Shown here: positions 1 through 8,925 of the stretch, piece after piece
Position numbering within the stretch: the first letter of the stretch is position 1
Layout of the letters: each line of letters begins with the position of its first letter
Assembly: GCF_031624635.1 (NCBI RefSeq)
Contig: NZ_JAMQOQ010000003.1
Span: forward strand, 186,001-250,000
DNA length: 64,000 bases
Source of the DNA: Halogeometricum sp. S3BR5-2
GTDB lineage: Archaea; Halobacteriota; Halobacteria; Halobacteriales; Haloferacaceae
Direction: 5' to 3'
Made by a program: the position numbers and the translations under genes
The notes under the pieces: generated by a model
The model's input: the letters and a program-made list of their open reading frames with translations, nothing else
What the model was told of the DNA's origin: nothing
The model's database searches: none

Positions 1-746
1 CCGCCGACGACGACGGGGTTGGCCATCAGCGAGGGGTCCGCGTAGGTGAGCGGTCGACCCAGCGCGGCCGCGACGATTTGGATGAGCGGCGGGTAGCCCA
101 GTCGGACGGGGAACGCCCCCACTTCGACGGGCGGGAGGGAGACGCCGACGGCGGTGACGACGACGGTGGCGACCAGACCGGCGAGGGGGCCGGCGACGCC
201 GATGTCGAACAGCGACTCCCGGTCGGGGAGCGTGTCGCGCATGCGGATGACCGCGCCCATCGTGCCCAGGAGCGTCGGGACGGGGATGAAGTACGGCAGC
301 GACGCCTGCACGTCGTGGTAGCGGCTGGCGACGTAGTGGCCGAGTTCGTGGACGCCGAGGACGCCGAGGACGGCGGCGGCGAACGGCCACGCCTCGACGA
401 TTCCGAGGGGGTTCGAGAGGGCGTCGATGCCGTACCACTGCGAGCCCGCGAACAGCGTCGTGACGACGGTGAGACAGAAGAGCGCGACGTTCGTCGTCGG
501 GAACTCGTCGACGCCGGTGGTGCGCTCGCTGGCGACGAGGACGTACTCTCCGAATTCCCGCTCCACGGAGACGGTGTACCCCCGTTTGCGGAACACCGGC
601 GCGACGACGCGGACGACGGACTGGCGGTCCGAGCGGGGCTGGCCGTAGTAGCGTATCTCCTCCCCCTCGGCCTCCACCTCGTAGACGTCGAACGCACCGG
701 CGAACCGGCGGGGTTCGGGGGCGCCGCCGAGAGCCGTCTCGGTCAT
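1..746 (-). CDS. Site-2 protease family (M50) membrane metalloprotease, partial
   Basis: This is an intramembrane zinc metalloprotease of the M50/site-2 protease family, expected to cut membrane-bound substrates. The frame is open from an ATG at 746 down to the window edge, so the C-terminus is missing. About 85 soluble residues come first, followed by hydrophobic segments. The zinc motif HELGHY is at residues 133-138 (His133, Glu134, His137), followed by the family's PYFIPVP and GPLAG stretches. The second metal ligand lies in the part cut off. It is transcribed away from the next gene, with about 140 bases between them. Family assignment is firm; the substrate is unknown. Confidence 0.88.
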   Translation of the reverse strand, partial: MTETALGGAPEPRRFAGAFDVYEVEAEGEEIRYYGQPRSDRQSVVRVVAPVFRKRGYTVSVEREFGEYVLVASERTTGVDEFPTTNVALFCLTVVTTLFAGSQWYGIDALSNPLGIVEAWPFAAAVLGVLGVHELGHYVASRYHDVQASLPYFIPVPTLLGTMGAVIRMRDTLPDRESLFDIGVAGPLAGLVATVVVTAVGVSLPPVEVGAFPVRLGYPPLIQIVAAALGRPLTYADPSLMANPVVVG

Positions 747-885
747 ATTACCGGTACGTGCCGGACGTACATATGTCCACAGACTCCGGCGGGCGGCGAA
801 CGTCGGCCGACGGACGACGAGTGTGGATGAACGGGCGACGACCGACGAGCGCCGGGTTATCTCCTCGGAGCGCGTACAAGTGAGT

Positions 886-1314
886 ATGACCATCGCAGAC
901 GTCGTCGCGTCGTGGCCGGGCGTCGAGACCCTCCCGCACCGCTTCGGCGGGCGCGAGTTCAGGCTGGGTAGAAACGAGTTCGGGCACGTCCACGGCGACT
1001 CGCTGGTCGACATCCCGTTCCCGACAACTATCAGAGACGCCCTCGTCTCGTCCGGACGCGCGCGGCCACACCACGTCCTTCCCGACACCGGGTGGGTGTC
1101 GTTCCCCGTCGACGGGGCGGACGGCCGGACGGACGCCGTCGAACTGCTCCGACTCGCGTACCTCCTCCGCCTCGTCGGGCGTCAGCGACGCCCCGGCGCC
1201 GAGCCGTCGGCCTCCGAGGTCGACGCCGCCGCGGAACTGGCGGCGATGGACCTCCCGCCGGCGGTCCGGACCGCGGTGGACGAGTACGCTCGCCCCTCGG
1301 AACGGGCGGCGTGA
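886..1314 (+). CDS. Luciferase-domain (DUF5519-like) protein
   Basis: A 142-residue soluble protein of unknown biochemical role. The ORF is open further upstream, but the ATG at 886 (MTIADVV) begins the recognisable domain, so I start there. The stretches GGREFRLGRNEFGHVHGDSLVDIPF and RPHHVLPDTGWVSFPV (read in parts) match the small domain called 'luciferase family' in haloarchaeal annotations, which does not imply light emission. It lies divergent from the M50 protease. Family recognition is by eye and moderate. Confidence 0.7.
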   Translation: MTIADVVASWPGVETLPHRFGGREFRLGRNEFGHVHGDSLVDIPFPTTIRDALVSSGRARPHHVLPDTGWVSFPVDGADGRTDAVELLRLAYLLRLVGRQRRPGAEPSASEVDAAAELAAMDLPPAVRTAVDEYARPSERAA

Positions 1315-1397
1315 GCGTCGCTCGCGCCGGAGACGGCTGATCCGTCGGGTGTGAGAGCCCGCAACGTTCTTTGCGCCCGCCGCACCACTCGGAGGTC

Positions 1398-1649
1398 GTG
1401 GAAGTCACGATTCGGTGCTACGCCGGCGTCGCCGACGCGGTGGGCGAGCGGTCGCTGTCGCGCGTCCTCGAACCGCGCTCGACCGTCGAGGACGTGATTC
1501 GCGGCCTCGCCGCGGAGTTCGAAGCCTTCGACCCCGAGTCGCTGTCGAGCGAACTCGTCTGTCGGGTGAACGGCGGCGACGCCGACCGGACGACCCGGCT
1601 CTCGGAGGGCGACGCCGTCGTCCTCTCCGAACGGTCCGCCGAGGAGTGA
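1398..1649 (+). CDS. MoaD/ThiS-like ubiquitin-fold protein
   Basis: A small beta-grasp protein of 83 residues if started at the GTG at 1398; an ATG at 1371 would add nine residues unlike the family. VTIRCYAGVADAVGE and the ending GDAVVLSERSAEE fit MoaD/ThiS/SAMP-type folds, including the LSEGDAV turn. Known sulfur carriers and SAMP modifiers end in Gly-Gly; this one ends SAEE, so it cannot be activated in the usual way unless it is processed. It may be a structural or regulatory relative. It is convergent with the MATE gene. Confidence 0.65.
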   Translation: MEVTIRCYAGVADAVGERSLSRVLEPRSTVEDVIRGLAAEFEAFDPESLSSELVCRVNGGDADRTTRLSEGDAVVLSERSAEE

Positions 1650-1660
1650 CGCGTCAGTCT

Positions 1661-3133
1661 TCAGTCGTCCGCGGGCGCTCGCCGCGTGAGCGACCCGTCC
1701 CGCCACGTGCCGCGGCGGTACCAGAGGTAGGCGATGGCGGCGCCGGCGACGTTCGAGACGGTGAAGGCCATCCAGATACCCGTCGAGCCGTAGCCCCACG
1801 ACTGCGAGGCGAAGTAGGCGAACGGCAGGCGGATGACGCCGAGCATCAGAACGGAGATGGCCGCCGACGTCAGCGTCTCGCCCGCGCCGCGGAAACTCCC
1901 GGTGTACGAGCGCATGATGCCGATGAATCCGAACGTCGGCGCGACCCAGTAGAGGAAGTCCGCGCCGACGCGAATCACCTCGGGGTCGTCGGTGAACACG
2001 GCGATGATGGGGTTCGCGCCGACGTAGGCGAGGACGCCCGCCAGCGAGAGGATGACGAACATCGCTACCGCCGCGACGTTCGCCGCTCGCTCCGCGCGGG
2101 CCTCCTTCCCGGCGCCGATGTTCTGTCCCGTCATCGTCTCGACGCCGCGCGCGACGGCGATGGCGGGCAGGAAGATGACGGAGAACACCCGCACGCCGAT
2201 ACCGTAGGCGGCGACGACGGTGGTGGGGAACATCCCGACGACGATGAGCAACAGGTTCACCGAGAGGGCGCGTCCCGTCCCCTCGATGGAGGCGGGAACG
2301 CCGATAGCGAGTAAGCGTCGGAGGAACTCGAAGTCGGGGCGCATCTGCGAGAGGTGAATCTGGACGCCGCGCGCGCTCCCGAACATGATGTACAGACCGA
2401 CGACGAGGGCGAGCGACCGCGAGAAGACGGTGGCGATGGCCGCCCCCTGAATCCCGGACCCCACGTAGCCCGTGGCGGCGAACAGTTGCGACTGGAGGCC
2501 GCCGAGTCCGAGCATCCCGAACAGCGGGTTCCCGTCGAACCCGAAGATGAGGATGGGGTCGATGGCGATGTTCAGGACGACGGAGCCGAACATGACGAGC
2601 ATCGGCGTGATGGTGTCGCCGTAGCCGCGCATGAGGGCGACGAAGACGAAGAAGCCGAACATGAACGGCAGGCCCAGCGAGATGACCTGCATGTAACTCG
2701 TCGCGAGGGGGAGAACGTCGGGCGAGGCGCCCAAGAGCGAGAGGAACGGCCCCACGAGGAGATAGCCGACGGCGCCGAGAAGCAGCGACCCGAGCAGCGA
2801 GAACGTCACCGTCTGGGAGGCGGCGTACTCGGCTCGTTCCTCCTCCTCGGCGCCGGTGTGCTGGGCGACGAGGACGCTGCCGGCGACGGAGAGCCCCATC
2901 CCCAGGGAGATGAGGAGAAACACCATCGGGAACGCGAAACTGATGGCCGCCAGCGCGTTCGTGCTGAACTGGCCGAGCCAGAACGTGTCCGCGAGGTTGT
3001 ACGCCGTCTGGAGGAGGTTCGTGACGACGATGGGCAGAGAGAGGTAGAACAGCGGCCGGGCGATGTCGCCCGAAGTGAGGTCGAACTCGTCGCGGCTCTT
3101 GAAGACGCGGTCCAACCGGTCTCGGAGGCTCAT
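1661..3133 (-). CDS. MATE family efflux transporter
   Basis: A 490-residue polytopic membrane protein with about twelve hydrophobic helices in two similar halves. The N-terminal stretch GDIARPLFYLSLPIVVTNL, then NLADTFWLGQ, is typical of MATE (NorM/DinF-type) cation-coupled exporters of drugs or metabolites. Its ATG overlaps the stop of the upstream TetR gene by four bases (ATGA), so the two form one operon and the regulator probably controls its own exporter. The substrate cannot be read from sequence. Confidence 0.92.
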   Translation of the reverse strand: MSLRDRLDRVFKSRDEFDLTSGDIARPLFYLSLPIVVTNLLQTAYNLADTFWLGQFSTNALAAISFAFPMVFLLISLGMGLSVAGSVLVAQHTGAEEEERAEYAASQTVTFSLLGSLLLGAVGYLLVGPFLSLLGASPDVLPLATSYMQVISLGLPFMFGFFVFVALMRGYGDTITPMLVMFGSVVLNIAIDPILIFGFDGNPLFGMLGLGGLQSQLFAATGYVGSGIQGAAIATVFSRSLALVVGLYIMFGSARGVQIHLSQMRPDFEFLRRLLAIGVPASIEGTGRALSVNLLLIVVGMFPTTVVAAYGIGVRVFSVIFLPAIAVARGVETMTGQNIGAGKEARAERAANVAAVAMFVILSLAGVLAYVGANPIIAVFTDDPEVIRVGADFLYWVAPTFGFIGIMRSYTGSFRGAGETLTSAAISVLMLGVIRLPFAYFASQSWGYGSTGIWMAFTVSNVAGAAIAYLWYRRGTWRDGSLTRRAPADD

Positions 3134-3732
3134 TCGGCCGCCACCCCTTCGGACGGGTCGGCCGAGAGCGTACTGCGGACGTAGCGGCGGAACGCGGCGA
3201 GGGAGTCGTCGAGCGACGCGCCGACGGCGACGTTCCGCGTCCGTGCCCCCTTGACGTAGGTGACGACGAACGACGACGCCTCGTCGGGGTCGACGCCCTC
3301 GTCGAACGTCCCGTCGGCGACGCCCGCGGCGAGGACGGAGCGGACGCGGTCGGCGAACGCCTCGTCGAAGCGTTCGAGTCGCGCGCGGTACGCCTCGTCG
3401 TAGGGCGCCTGCGCCTCGATTTCGAGCAGTGCGGTTCGGAACTCGCGGGGGTCGCCGCCGGCGGGCGGCAGCGTCACCGTCTCCGCGAGCGACAGCAACC
3501 GCTCTTCGGGGTTCGCGCCCGTCACCCCATCGAGACGCGCCTCGAACCGCTCTAAGAGGCGGTCGAGAAAGGAGAGCAGGAGGTCGTGTTTGCCGTCGAA
3601 GTGGTAGTGGAGCGCCGCCTTGCTCACCCCGGCCTCGTCGGCGATATCCCGCATCGTCAGGTCGGCGTACCCGCGCGAGCGGAGTGCGCTGTGCGTTCCG
3701 TCCATGATGGCGTCGGCGGCGTCAGAGCTCAT
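3130..3732 (-). CDS. TetR/AcrR family transcriptional regulator
   Basis: A 200-residue repressor-type protein. The N-terminal helix-turn-helix is at about residues 27-46 (TMRDIADEAGVSKAALHYHF, the canonical TetR signature); the rest is a helical ligand-binding domain. It is the first gene of a two-gene operon with the MATE exporter, overlapping it by four bases. A near-perfect 20-bp palindrome 34 bases upstream of the start is the obvious operator, implying autoregulation. The inducer is unknown. Confidence 0.92.
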   Translation of the reverse strand: MSSDAADAIMDGTHSALRSRGYADLTMRDIADEAGVSKAALHYHFDGKHDLLLSFLDRLLERFEARLDGVTGANPEERLLSLAETVTLPPAGGDPREFRTALLEIEAQAPYDEAYRARLERFDEAFADRVRSVLAAGVADGTFDEGVDPDEASSFVVTYVKGARTRNVAVGASLDDSLAAFRRYVRSTLSADPSEGVAAE

Positions 3733-3765
3733 TCGAAATCGACCGAGAATCGGTCACTGTACTGA

Positions 3766-3785
3766 TTGACTGGCCGGTCAGTCAA
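3766..3785. promoter_or_regulatory. Putative TetR operator palindrome
   Basis: TTGACTGGCCGGTCAGTCAA is a 20-bp inverted repeat with one mismatched pair (TTGACTGrCCGGyCAGTCAA). It lies immediately upstream of the TetR-MATE operon, where the BRE/TATA elements of that promoter should be. TetR proteins bind such palindromes as dimers. Confidence 0.75.
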
Positions 3786-3889
3786 AAGCGTTGTAGCTTC
3801 AGGGTCCCGTGCCGCCAACGACAGAGCTAAACCCCGTGAGCGGTCGAAACTCCTCGATTCGCCGTCGAACCGTCGAGCCGTCGGGCCGT

Positions 3890-4069
3890 TCAGGCGAAGA
3901 ACTGGTTCGCGTCGCCCCAGAACAGGTCGACGGGGGGCGGCGTCTCCTCCACCAGCGCCTCGAACGTCCGCTCCCCGAGCAAGTCCCGGGTGACCTCCTC
4001 CGAGAACATACCGGACCGGAAGAGATTCCACACTTCCTCCTTCTGCGCGTCCGTTAGCTCGGCTGCCAT
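3890..4069 (-). CDS. Small hypothetical protein
   Basis: A 59-residue soluble protein starting at the ATG at 4069 (MAAELTDAQKEE). A longer frame reaches 4180, but its extra N-terminus is basic and unlike haloarchaeal protein. It contains a short helix-rich segment (LTDAQKEEVWNLFRSGMF, then EEVTRDLLGERTFEAL), with acidic composition and normal codon use, so I consider it real. No family recognised. Confidence 0.55.
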   Translation of the reverse strand: MAAELTDAQKEEVWNLFRSGMFSEEVTRDLLGERTFEALVEETPPPVDLFWGDANQFFA

Positions 4070-4219
4070 GTGCCACGCATGGACGCGGGGGCATATTGGT
4101 GTGCGCATCGTTACTCGGGTTAATCGCGCGTTAAGCCCCCGAAAACACGCGTTTCGTCGAGTATCGGGCGCAAGCCTCACTCGGCGGCGAGTGAATCGAG
4201 CCGGGCGTTTCGGCCGAAG

Positions 4220-5068
4220 TTACCCGGACATCCCCTGTGTGTCCTGCGCGACGATGAGGTCGAAGGCGGTGTCCGCGGGTTCGTCGTCGGGCGTGAGATA
4301 GCCCGCCGCGAACGCCGTGTACGCCTGTCCGCCCGACAGGCTCACGTCGAAACTGGCGGCGACGTCGCCGTCGTTGCCCTCCGTGTCGCCGCGCACCTCC
4401 AGGGTGTAGTCGCCGGCGGGGACGGTGGTCGTGCTGCTCTCGCCGTAGGCGACGCCGTCGAACACCGCGTCGCCGTTCGAGGCGAGCGTCACGTCCACCG
4501 CGGGCGCGTCGGGGGAGGCGTGGACCAACCGGACGCGGGCCATGTCGCCGCCGGGGGTCGAACCGTCGCCCTGCAGGACCAGCGGTTCGAAGGCCTGGTC
4601 GGCCATGTCGCCGATTTCGCCGGTCGCGGCCACGGTGTACATCATCCCCGCCTCGACGGGGACGGCGCCCTCGAAGACGACCGTGTCGGGGTCGCCCGCC
4701 GCCGTGATCCGGACCTGTCGCTCCCCGGCGGGCACGGCGAGGTACTCGCTCACGGCGCCGAAGGGAACGTCCTCGAGGACCGCCGAATCGTCGACGTACA
4801 CGTCGACGTTCGGCGCGTTCGGGGCCACGTGCGCCACGCGGACGGAGGCGGACTCCCCCTCCGTTCCGGTGCCGTCGCCGGACTCGGTTTCCGTCTCCAT
4901 CTCGGTTTCGCTGGCCATCTCGGTCGACATCTCCGTCTCGGTCGCCGTCGACCCTTCGGTCTCGGTGCCGCCACCACCGCCCATGCAGCCCGCGAGACCG
5001 ACCGCGAGTCCCGTTCCGATACCGATCAGCGCGCGCCGTCGAGTCGTCTCGGAGTCGTCTGAGTTCAT
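4220..5068 (-). CDS. DUF4397 domain lipoprotein
   Basis: A 282-residue secreted protein. The N-terminus TRRRALIGIGTGLAVGLAGC is a Tat signal ending in a lipobox, with Cys28 as the likely lipidated residue, so it should be anchored on the outer face. A Glu/Thr-rich linker (residues about 35-70) is followed by two DUF4397 copies, starting near VRVAHVAPNAPNVDVYVDD and ARVRLVHASPDAPAVDV, each ending in an AGxY(T)-type strand. DUF4397 is a beta-sandwich of unknown function common in secreted proteins. It stands alone between convergent and divergent neighbours. Confidence 0.85.
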   Translation of the reverse strand: MNSDDSETTRRRALIGIGTGLAVGLAGCMGGGGGTETEGSTATETEMSTEMASETEMETETESGDGTGTEGESASVRVAHVAPNAPNVDVYVDDSAVLEDVPFGAVSEYLAVPAGERQVRITAAGDPDTVVFEGAVPVEAGMMYTVAATGEIGDMADQAFEPLVLQGDGSTPGGDMARVRLVHASPDAPAVDVTLASNGDAVFDGVAYGESSTTTVPAGDYTLEVRGDTEGNDGDVAASFDVSLSGGQAYTAFAAGYLTPDDEPADTAFDLIVAQDTQGMSG

Positions 5069-5311
5069 GCGTCGTACGGCAAGGACGATGCCGGATTAAC
5101 CGCTTTCGCAGTTCCGACTCAAATTGCACTCAACTCTCGGGTGACTCCCGGTCGAATCTCCCCCAAGACGCCGCGTCGACGGCGACGGGAGAGCGGACGC
5201 TCGCGGTGGCCGCTCTCCGCGTTCCGTGCCGCCGCCGATTCGGGGGCGTTCGGACGACGGACGCGCCCGGGTTCGGTGGTTTCTTGTCGAGCGACGACCA
5301 CCAACGTCACC

Positions 5312-5590
5312 ATGGAGACGGTCCTCTGGCAGGTTCTTGCCGGGACACGAGGAGGGCCCAACCGCGCGCGGATTCTCCGGGCTATCGACGAGCGTCCTCG
5401 CAACGCGAATCGGCTGTCCGAGGACCTCGATATGGCCTACAACACTATCAGACACCACCTCGAAGTTTTAGAGGAGAACGGCGTCGTCACGAGCGGTGGC
5501 TCGGACTACGGGACGGTCTACCTCCCGTCGGACAGAGTCCGCGACCACTGGAACACCGTGGAACGAATCATTTCACAGATCGATGATTAG
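5312..5590 (+). CDS. Winged-helix (ArsR-like) transcriptional regulator
   Basis: A 92-residue DNA-binding protein. I chose the ATG at 5312 (METVLWQVLAGTRGG); the longer frame upstream is Arg-rich noise. The segment RARILRAIDERPRNANRLSEDLDMAYNTIRHHLEVLEENGVV (read in parts) is a textbook winged helix with recognition helix YNTIRHHL, followed by a beta wing (YGTVYLPSD). A small membrane protein gene follows 63 bases downstream on the same strand, probably in one transcript. The ligand is unknown. Confidence 0.85.
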   Translation: METVLWQVLAGTRGGPNRARILRAIDERPRNANRLSEDLDMAYNTIRHHLEVLEENGVVTSGGSDYGTVYLPSDRVRDHWNTVERIISQIDD

Positions 5591-5653
5591 GCCGAGAGAC
5601 GCGAACGAACGGGCGCGAACGGACGAGTCGAAGAATCCGAGAGGGGTGCGCGG

Positions 5654-5935
5654 ATGAGTCTCATGCTCGACGCGGCGCGTCTCGCGGCCGCCGTCAACGT
5701 GGTGCTGTTGGCGGTGCTTCTGGTCATCTGGATTCGGAACTACCGTGAGATTCGGGCGCCGCTGACGCTCGGCTCCATCGTGTTCGGCGCGCTGCTGCTG
5801 ACCGAGAACGCCGTCGCGCTGTACTTCTATCTGAGCCCCCCGGCCATGCCGGCGCTCGCCGTCCGCTTCATGATGATTCTCCAAGTGCTCGAGACGGTGG
5901 CGATAGCGGTTCTCGCGTACGTCATCTGGCAGTGA
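5654..5935 (+). CDS. Small three-helix membrane protein
   Basis: A 93-residue protein with three hydrophobic segments (about residues 5-27, 38-57 and 66-91) separated by short loops. The same layout is often found next to small wHTH regulators in haloarchaea, as here 63 bases after the ArsR-like gene. No catalytic or binding motif is visible. Function unknown; a membrane sensor or partner for the regulator is possible but unproven. Confidence 0.7.
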   Translation: MSLMLDAARLAAAVNVVLLAVLLVIWIRNYREIRAPLTLGSIVFGALLLTENAVALYFYLSPPAMPALAVRFMMILQVLETVAIAVLAYVIWQ

Positions 5936-6044
5936 CGCCGGGCGTCCGTCGCTCCGCGTCGGGAGGCGAGTTCGGGCCTCGACGAACACCCGCGAAAGCC
6001 ACCGCCACGGTCAGGATTTTGAGGGGGCGCGCGCATCCTCGGGT

Positions 6045-6842
6045 ATGGAACTCGATATCGCGGGCGACGCGGCGCTGGTGACGGCGTCGAGCAGCGGTCT
6101 CGGCAGGGCCTCGGCGCGGGCGCTCGCGCAGGAGGGCGTGGACGTCGTGATGAACGGACGCGACGCCGACCGACTCGAATCGGCCGTCGAGGAGGTACAG
6201 AAGGACGCGACGAGCGGCGCGACGGTGGTCGGCGAGGCGGGCGACCTGACCGACCCCGACGACATCGAGTCGCTCGTCGAGCGACCCGTCGAGGAGTTCG
6301 GCGGCCTCGACCACCTCGTCACCTCCGCGGGCGGTCCGCCCTCGGGTCCGTTCTCCGAGACGACCGACGAGGACTGGGACGAGGCGTTCGACCTGCTCGT
6401 GATGAGCGTCGTGCGGACGGTGCGGGCCGCCGAGGAGCATCTCAGGGAGGGCGACGGCGGTACCATCGTCACCATCGCCTCCGGGAGCGTCAAGGAGGCC
6501 ATCGACGGACTCGTCCTCTCGAACTCGGTTCGGATGGGCGTCATCGGACTGGAGAAGACGCTCTCGAAGGAGTTCGCGCCGGACGTGCGCGCCAACGCCG
6601 TCCTCCCCGGGTCCCACGAGACGTCCCGCATCGAGGAACTCGTCGAACAGGGCGTCGAGCGCGGCGAGTACGACTCCTACGAGGAGGGACTCGAGGAGTG
6701 GGGCGAGGGCATCCCGACGGGCGGCATCGGCGACCCGATGGACCTCGGTCGGACCGTCGCCTTCCTCTCTTCGCCGCAGTCGGAGTTCGTCAACGGCGCC
6801 GCGATTCCCATCGACGGCGGGTCGAGCGCCTCGAACCTGTAA
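6045..6842 (+). CDS. SDR family oxidoreductase, atypical active site
   Basis: A 265-residue Rossmann-fold protein. The cofactor loop ASSSGLGRA follows the first strand, and the C-terminal INPIDGG-like ending (FVNGAAIPIDGGSS) is that of FabG-like short-chain dehydrogenases. The usual catalytic Tyr-xxx-Lys is not visible: the segment after the Ser (IASGSVKEAIDGLVLSNSVRMG) has LSNSVRMG where YxxSK belongs. Similar variant SDRs (YvrD-like) exist, so this is a subfamily trait rather than damage. The substrate is unknown. Confidence 0.85.
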   Translation: MELDIAGDAALVTASSSGLGRASARALAQEGVDVVMNGRDADRLESAVEEVQKDATSGATVVGEAGDLTDPDDIESLVERPVEEFGGLDHLVTSAGGPPSGPFSETTDEDWDEAFDLLVMSVVRTVRAAEEHLREGDGGTIVTIASGSVKEAIDGLVLSNSVRMGVIGLEKTLSKEFAPDVRANAVLPGSHETSRIEELVEQGVERGEYDSYEEGLEEWGEGIPTGGIGDPMDLGRTVAFLSSPQSEFVNGAAIPIDGGSSASNL

Positions 6843-6933
6843 CCGGCGTCGAGACGATTAATCGGCGGGGTTTTCCCGGCACGCGGGTTCCGCAACCCGA
6901 AACCACCTACGCCCCCGTCGCGGAGTCTCCACC

Positions 6934-8133
6934 GTGAGCGAGACGAAGGGAGCGAACGCGACGGGCGGCGAGCGCGGCCGCGAAAGCGGGAGCGGCGGCT
7001 ACGCGACGCGGATGCTCCTCGTCGTCTCGCTCGGGTGGGCGGTCCTCCAGACGGGGCGGTTCCTCCTCTCGCCGCTCCTGCCCGCCATCATCTCCTCGCT
7101 CAGCATCACCGAGGCGACGGCGGGCCTCGCGCTCGCGGCGTTCCAGGGCGTCTACGCCGTCACGCAGTACCCCGGCGGCGAGTACTCCGACAACTGGAAC
7201 CGGACGACGCTCATCCTGCCGGGACTCGCCGTCCTCGTCGTCGGCTTCCTCCTCTTCGGCCTCGCCGGCGGCCTCCTCGGCTTTCTCGCCGGCAGCGTCG
7301 TCGTCGGCCTCGGGAAGGGGCTGTTCGCCATCCCCTCGCGGGCGCTCGTCTCGGACCTCTTCACCGCCCGCCGCGGCCGCGCGCTGGGCGTCTACGCCGC
7401 CGGGACGGACGTGGGCGGCCTGCTCGCCTCCGGCATCGCCGTCCTCGCGCTGACGTACGCGACGTGGCGGACGCCGTTCCTCCCCGTCGCCGCCGCGCTC
7501 GCCGCGGTGACCGCGCTGTACGCCCTCTGGACGCGGGAGTCGGTGAAAGTCGGCTCGGCGTCGCTCGACGCCGCCGGCACCGTCCGCCGCCTCGTCGCCA
7601 GTTCCAGACAGCGCGAGACGCTCCTCGCCTTCGCGCTCTTCTACTTCATGGTCGGCGGCTTCATCAACTTCTTTCCGACCTACCTCGCGCAGGCGCGGGG
7701 GTTCTCCGACGGCCTCGCCAGCGCCACGTTCGCCATCGTCTTCGTCGTCGGCCTCACCATCAAACCGCTCGCGGGCGGCCTCGGCGACCGCTACTCGCGC
7801 CGGCACATCGCCGTCGCCGGCCTCCTCCTCGGCGCCGTCTCGCTGACGGGCGTCGTCCTCGCGCAGTCGCGTCTCGTCCTCTACGCCGCCGTCTTCGCCA
7901 CGGCCGCGGGCTACAAGACAGGGTTCCCACTCGCGGACGCCATCATCATGGACGAGGCGCCGGCGGACGGGATGGGCGCGGACCTCGGGGCGGCGCGGGC
8001 GCTCTTTCTCGGCGCGAACGCCCTCGGCCCGGCGTACGTCGGCGTCGTCGCCACCTACGCGGACTACGCCGTCGCGTTCGGCGGACTCGTGGTCTGTCTG
8101 CTGGTGGCGGCGGTGCTGCTGCTGCGGGGGTGA
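6934..8133 (+). CDS. MFS transporter
   Basis: A 399-residue major facilitator protein with about twelve membrane helices and a Ser/Gly-rich N-terminus. It starts at GTG 6934. The loop after helix 2 (QYPGGEYSDNWNRTT) and the later GGLGDRYSRRHIAVAG carry the MFS inter-helix motif A pattern. It follows the SDR gene by 91 bases on the same strand. The overall layout fits a small-molecule exporter or organic anion carrier; the substrate is unknown. Confidence 0.9.
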   Translation: MSETKGANATGGERGRESGSGGYATRMLLVVSLGWAVLQTGRFLLSPLLPAIISSLSITEATAGLALAAFQGVYAVTQYPGGEYSDNWNRTTLILPGLAVLVVGFLLFGLAGGLLGFLAGSVVVGLGKGLFAIPSRALVSDLFTARRGRALGVYAAGTDVGGLLASGIAVLALTYATWRTPFLPVAAALAAVTALYALWTRESVKVGSASLDAAGTVRRLVASSRQRETLLAFALFYFMVGGFINFFPTYLAQARGFSDGLASATFAIVFVVGLTIKPLAGGLGDRYSRRHIAVAGLLLGAVSLTGVVLAQSRLVLYAAVFATAAGYKTGFPLADAIIMDEAPADGMGADLGAARALFLGANALGPAYVGVVATYADYAVAFGGLVVCLLVAAVLLLRG

Positions 8134-8172
8134 CGGGGGGGAGGGCGAAGGAGGGTGGCTCAGTCGACCGAC

Positions 8173-8718
8173 TCAGTTCACGCCGCGGACCTGCCCGGCG
8201 AACTTCTCGCGGACCTTCTCCAGTTTCGGCGGAATCTGGACCGCGCAGTAGGGCTGGTCCGGGTTCTTCTCGTAGTAGTCTTGGTGGTGTTCCTCGGCCT
8301 CGTAGAACGCTTCTAGAGGCGCTATCTCGGTGACGATGTCGTCGTCGTAGACGCCGTCCTCGGTCATCTCGACGACGAGCGCTTCTACGATATCGCGCTG
8401 CTCCTCGTCGTGGTAGAAGACGGCCGAGCGGTACTGCGACCCCACGTCGGGCCCCTGTCTGTCCTCCGTGGTCGGGTCGTGGAGCGCGAAGAACACTTCG
8501 AGCAGGTCCCGGTAGGATATCTCGTCGGGGTCGAACTCGACCTGCACGACTTCGGCGTGCCCCGTCGACCCCCGGCAGACCTCCTCGTAGGTGGGGTCCT
8601 CGACGTGGCCGCCAGCGTAGCCGGAGGTGACGGACTCGACGCCGACGAGTTCCTTCATCGGGGCCTCGATGCACCAGAAGCAACCGCCGCCGAGCGTCGC
8701 GAGTTCGGTGTCGCTCAT
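8173..8718 (-). CDS. msrA: Peptide-methionine (S)-S-oxide reductase MsrA
   Basis: Reduces methionine-S-sulfoxide in proteins, using thioredoxin-type electrons. The protein has 181 residues from the ATG at 8718; the longer frame upstream lacks family similarity. The catalytic motif GCFWC is at residues 12-16 with nucleophile Cys13. Further family motifs are VTSGYAGG, HAEVVQVEFDP, SQYRSAVFYH and the C-terminal FYEAEEHHQDYYEKNP. Length and motifs are normal for MsrA. Confidence 0.97.
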   Translation of the reverse strand: MSDTELATLGGGCFWCIEAPMKELVGVESVTSGYAGGHVEDPTYEEVCRGSTGHAEVVQVEFDPDEISYRDLLEVFFALHDPTTEDRQGPDVGSQYRSAVFYHDEEQRDIVEALVVEMTEDGVYDDDIVTEIAPLEAFYEAEEHHQDYYEKNPDQPYCAVQIPPKLEKVREKFAGQVRGVN

Positions 8719-8925
8719 GGGGGAACTGGGCGTCCCACGAGCAAAAGCCCCTCGGAGGCGGTAGCCGGCGATTGGTTCGGGAATCGAACGTTTCACCGGT
8801 ACGGACGCGCCTACCGACGGAGATTTTGCAGAGATTTGGGTGAGAATCGGAAAATTCTCTTTTACCCCTCCGCCCGCCTCTTCGAGCGAGGGTACGACAG
8901 ATGACCGCAGCACAGGAGCGACGAG

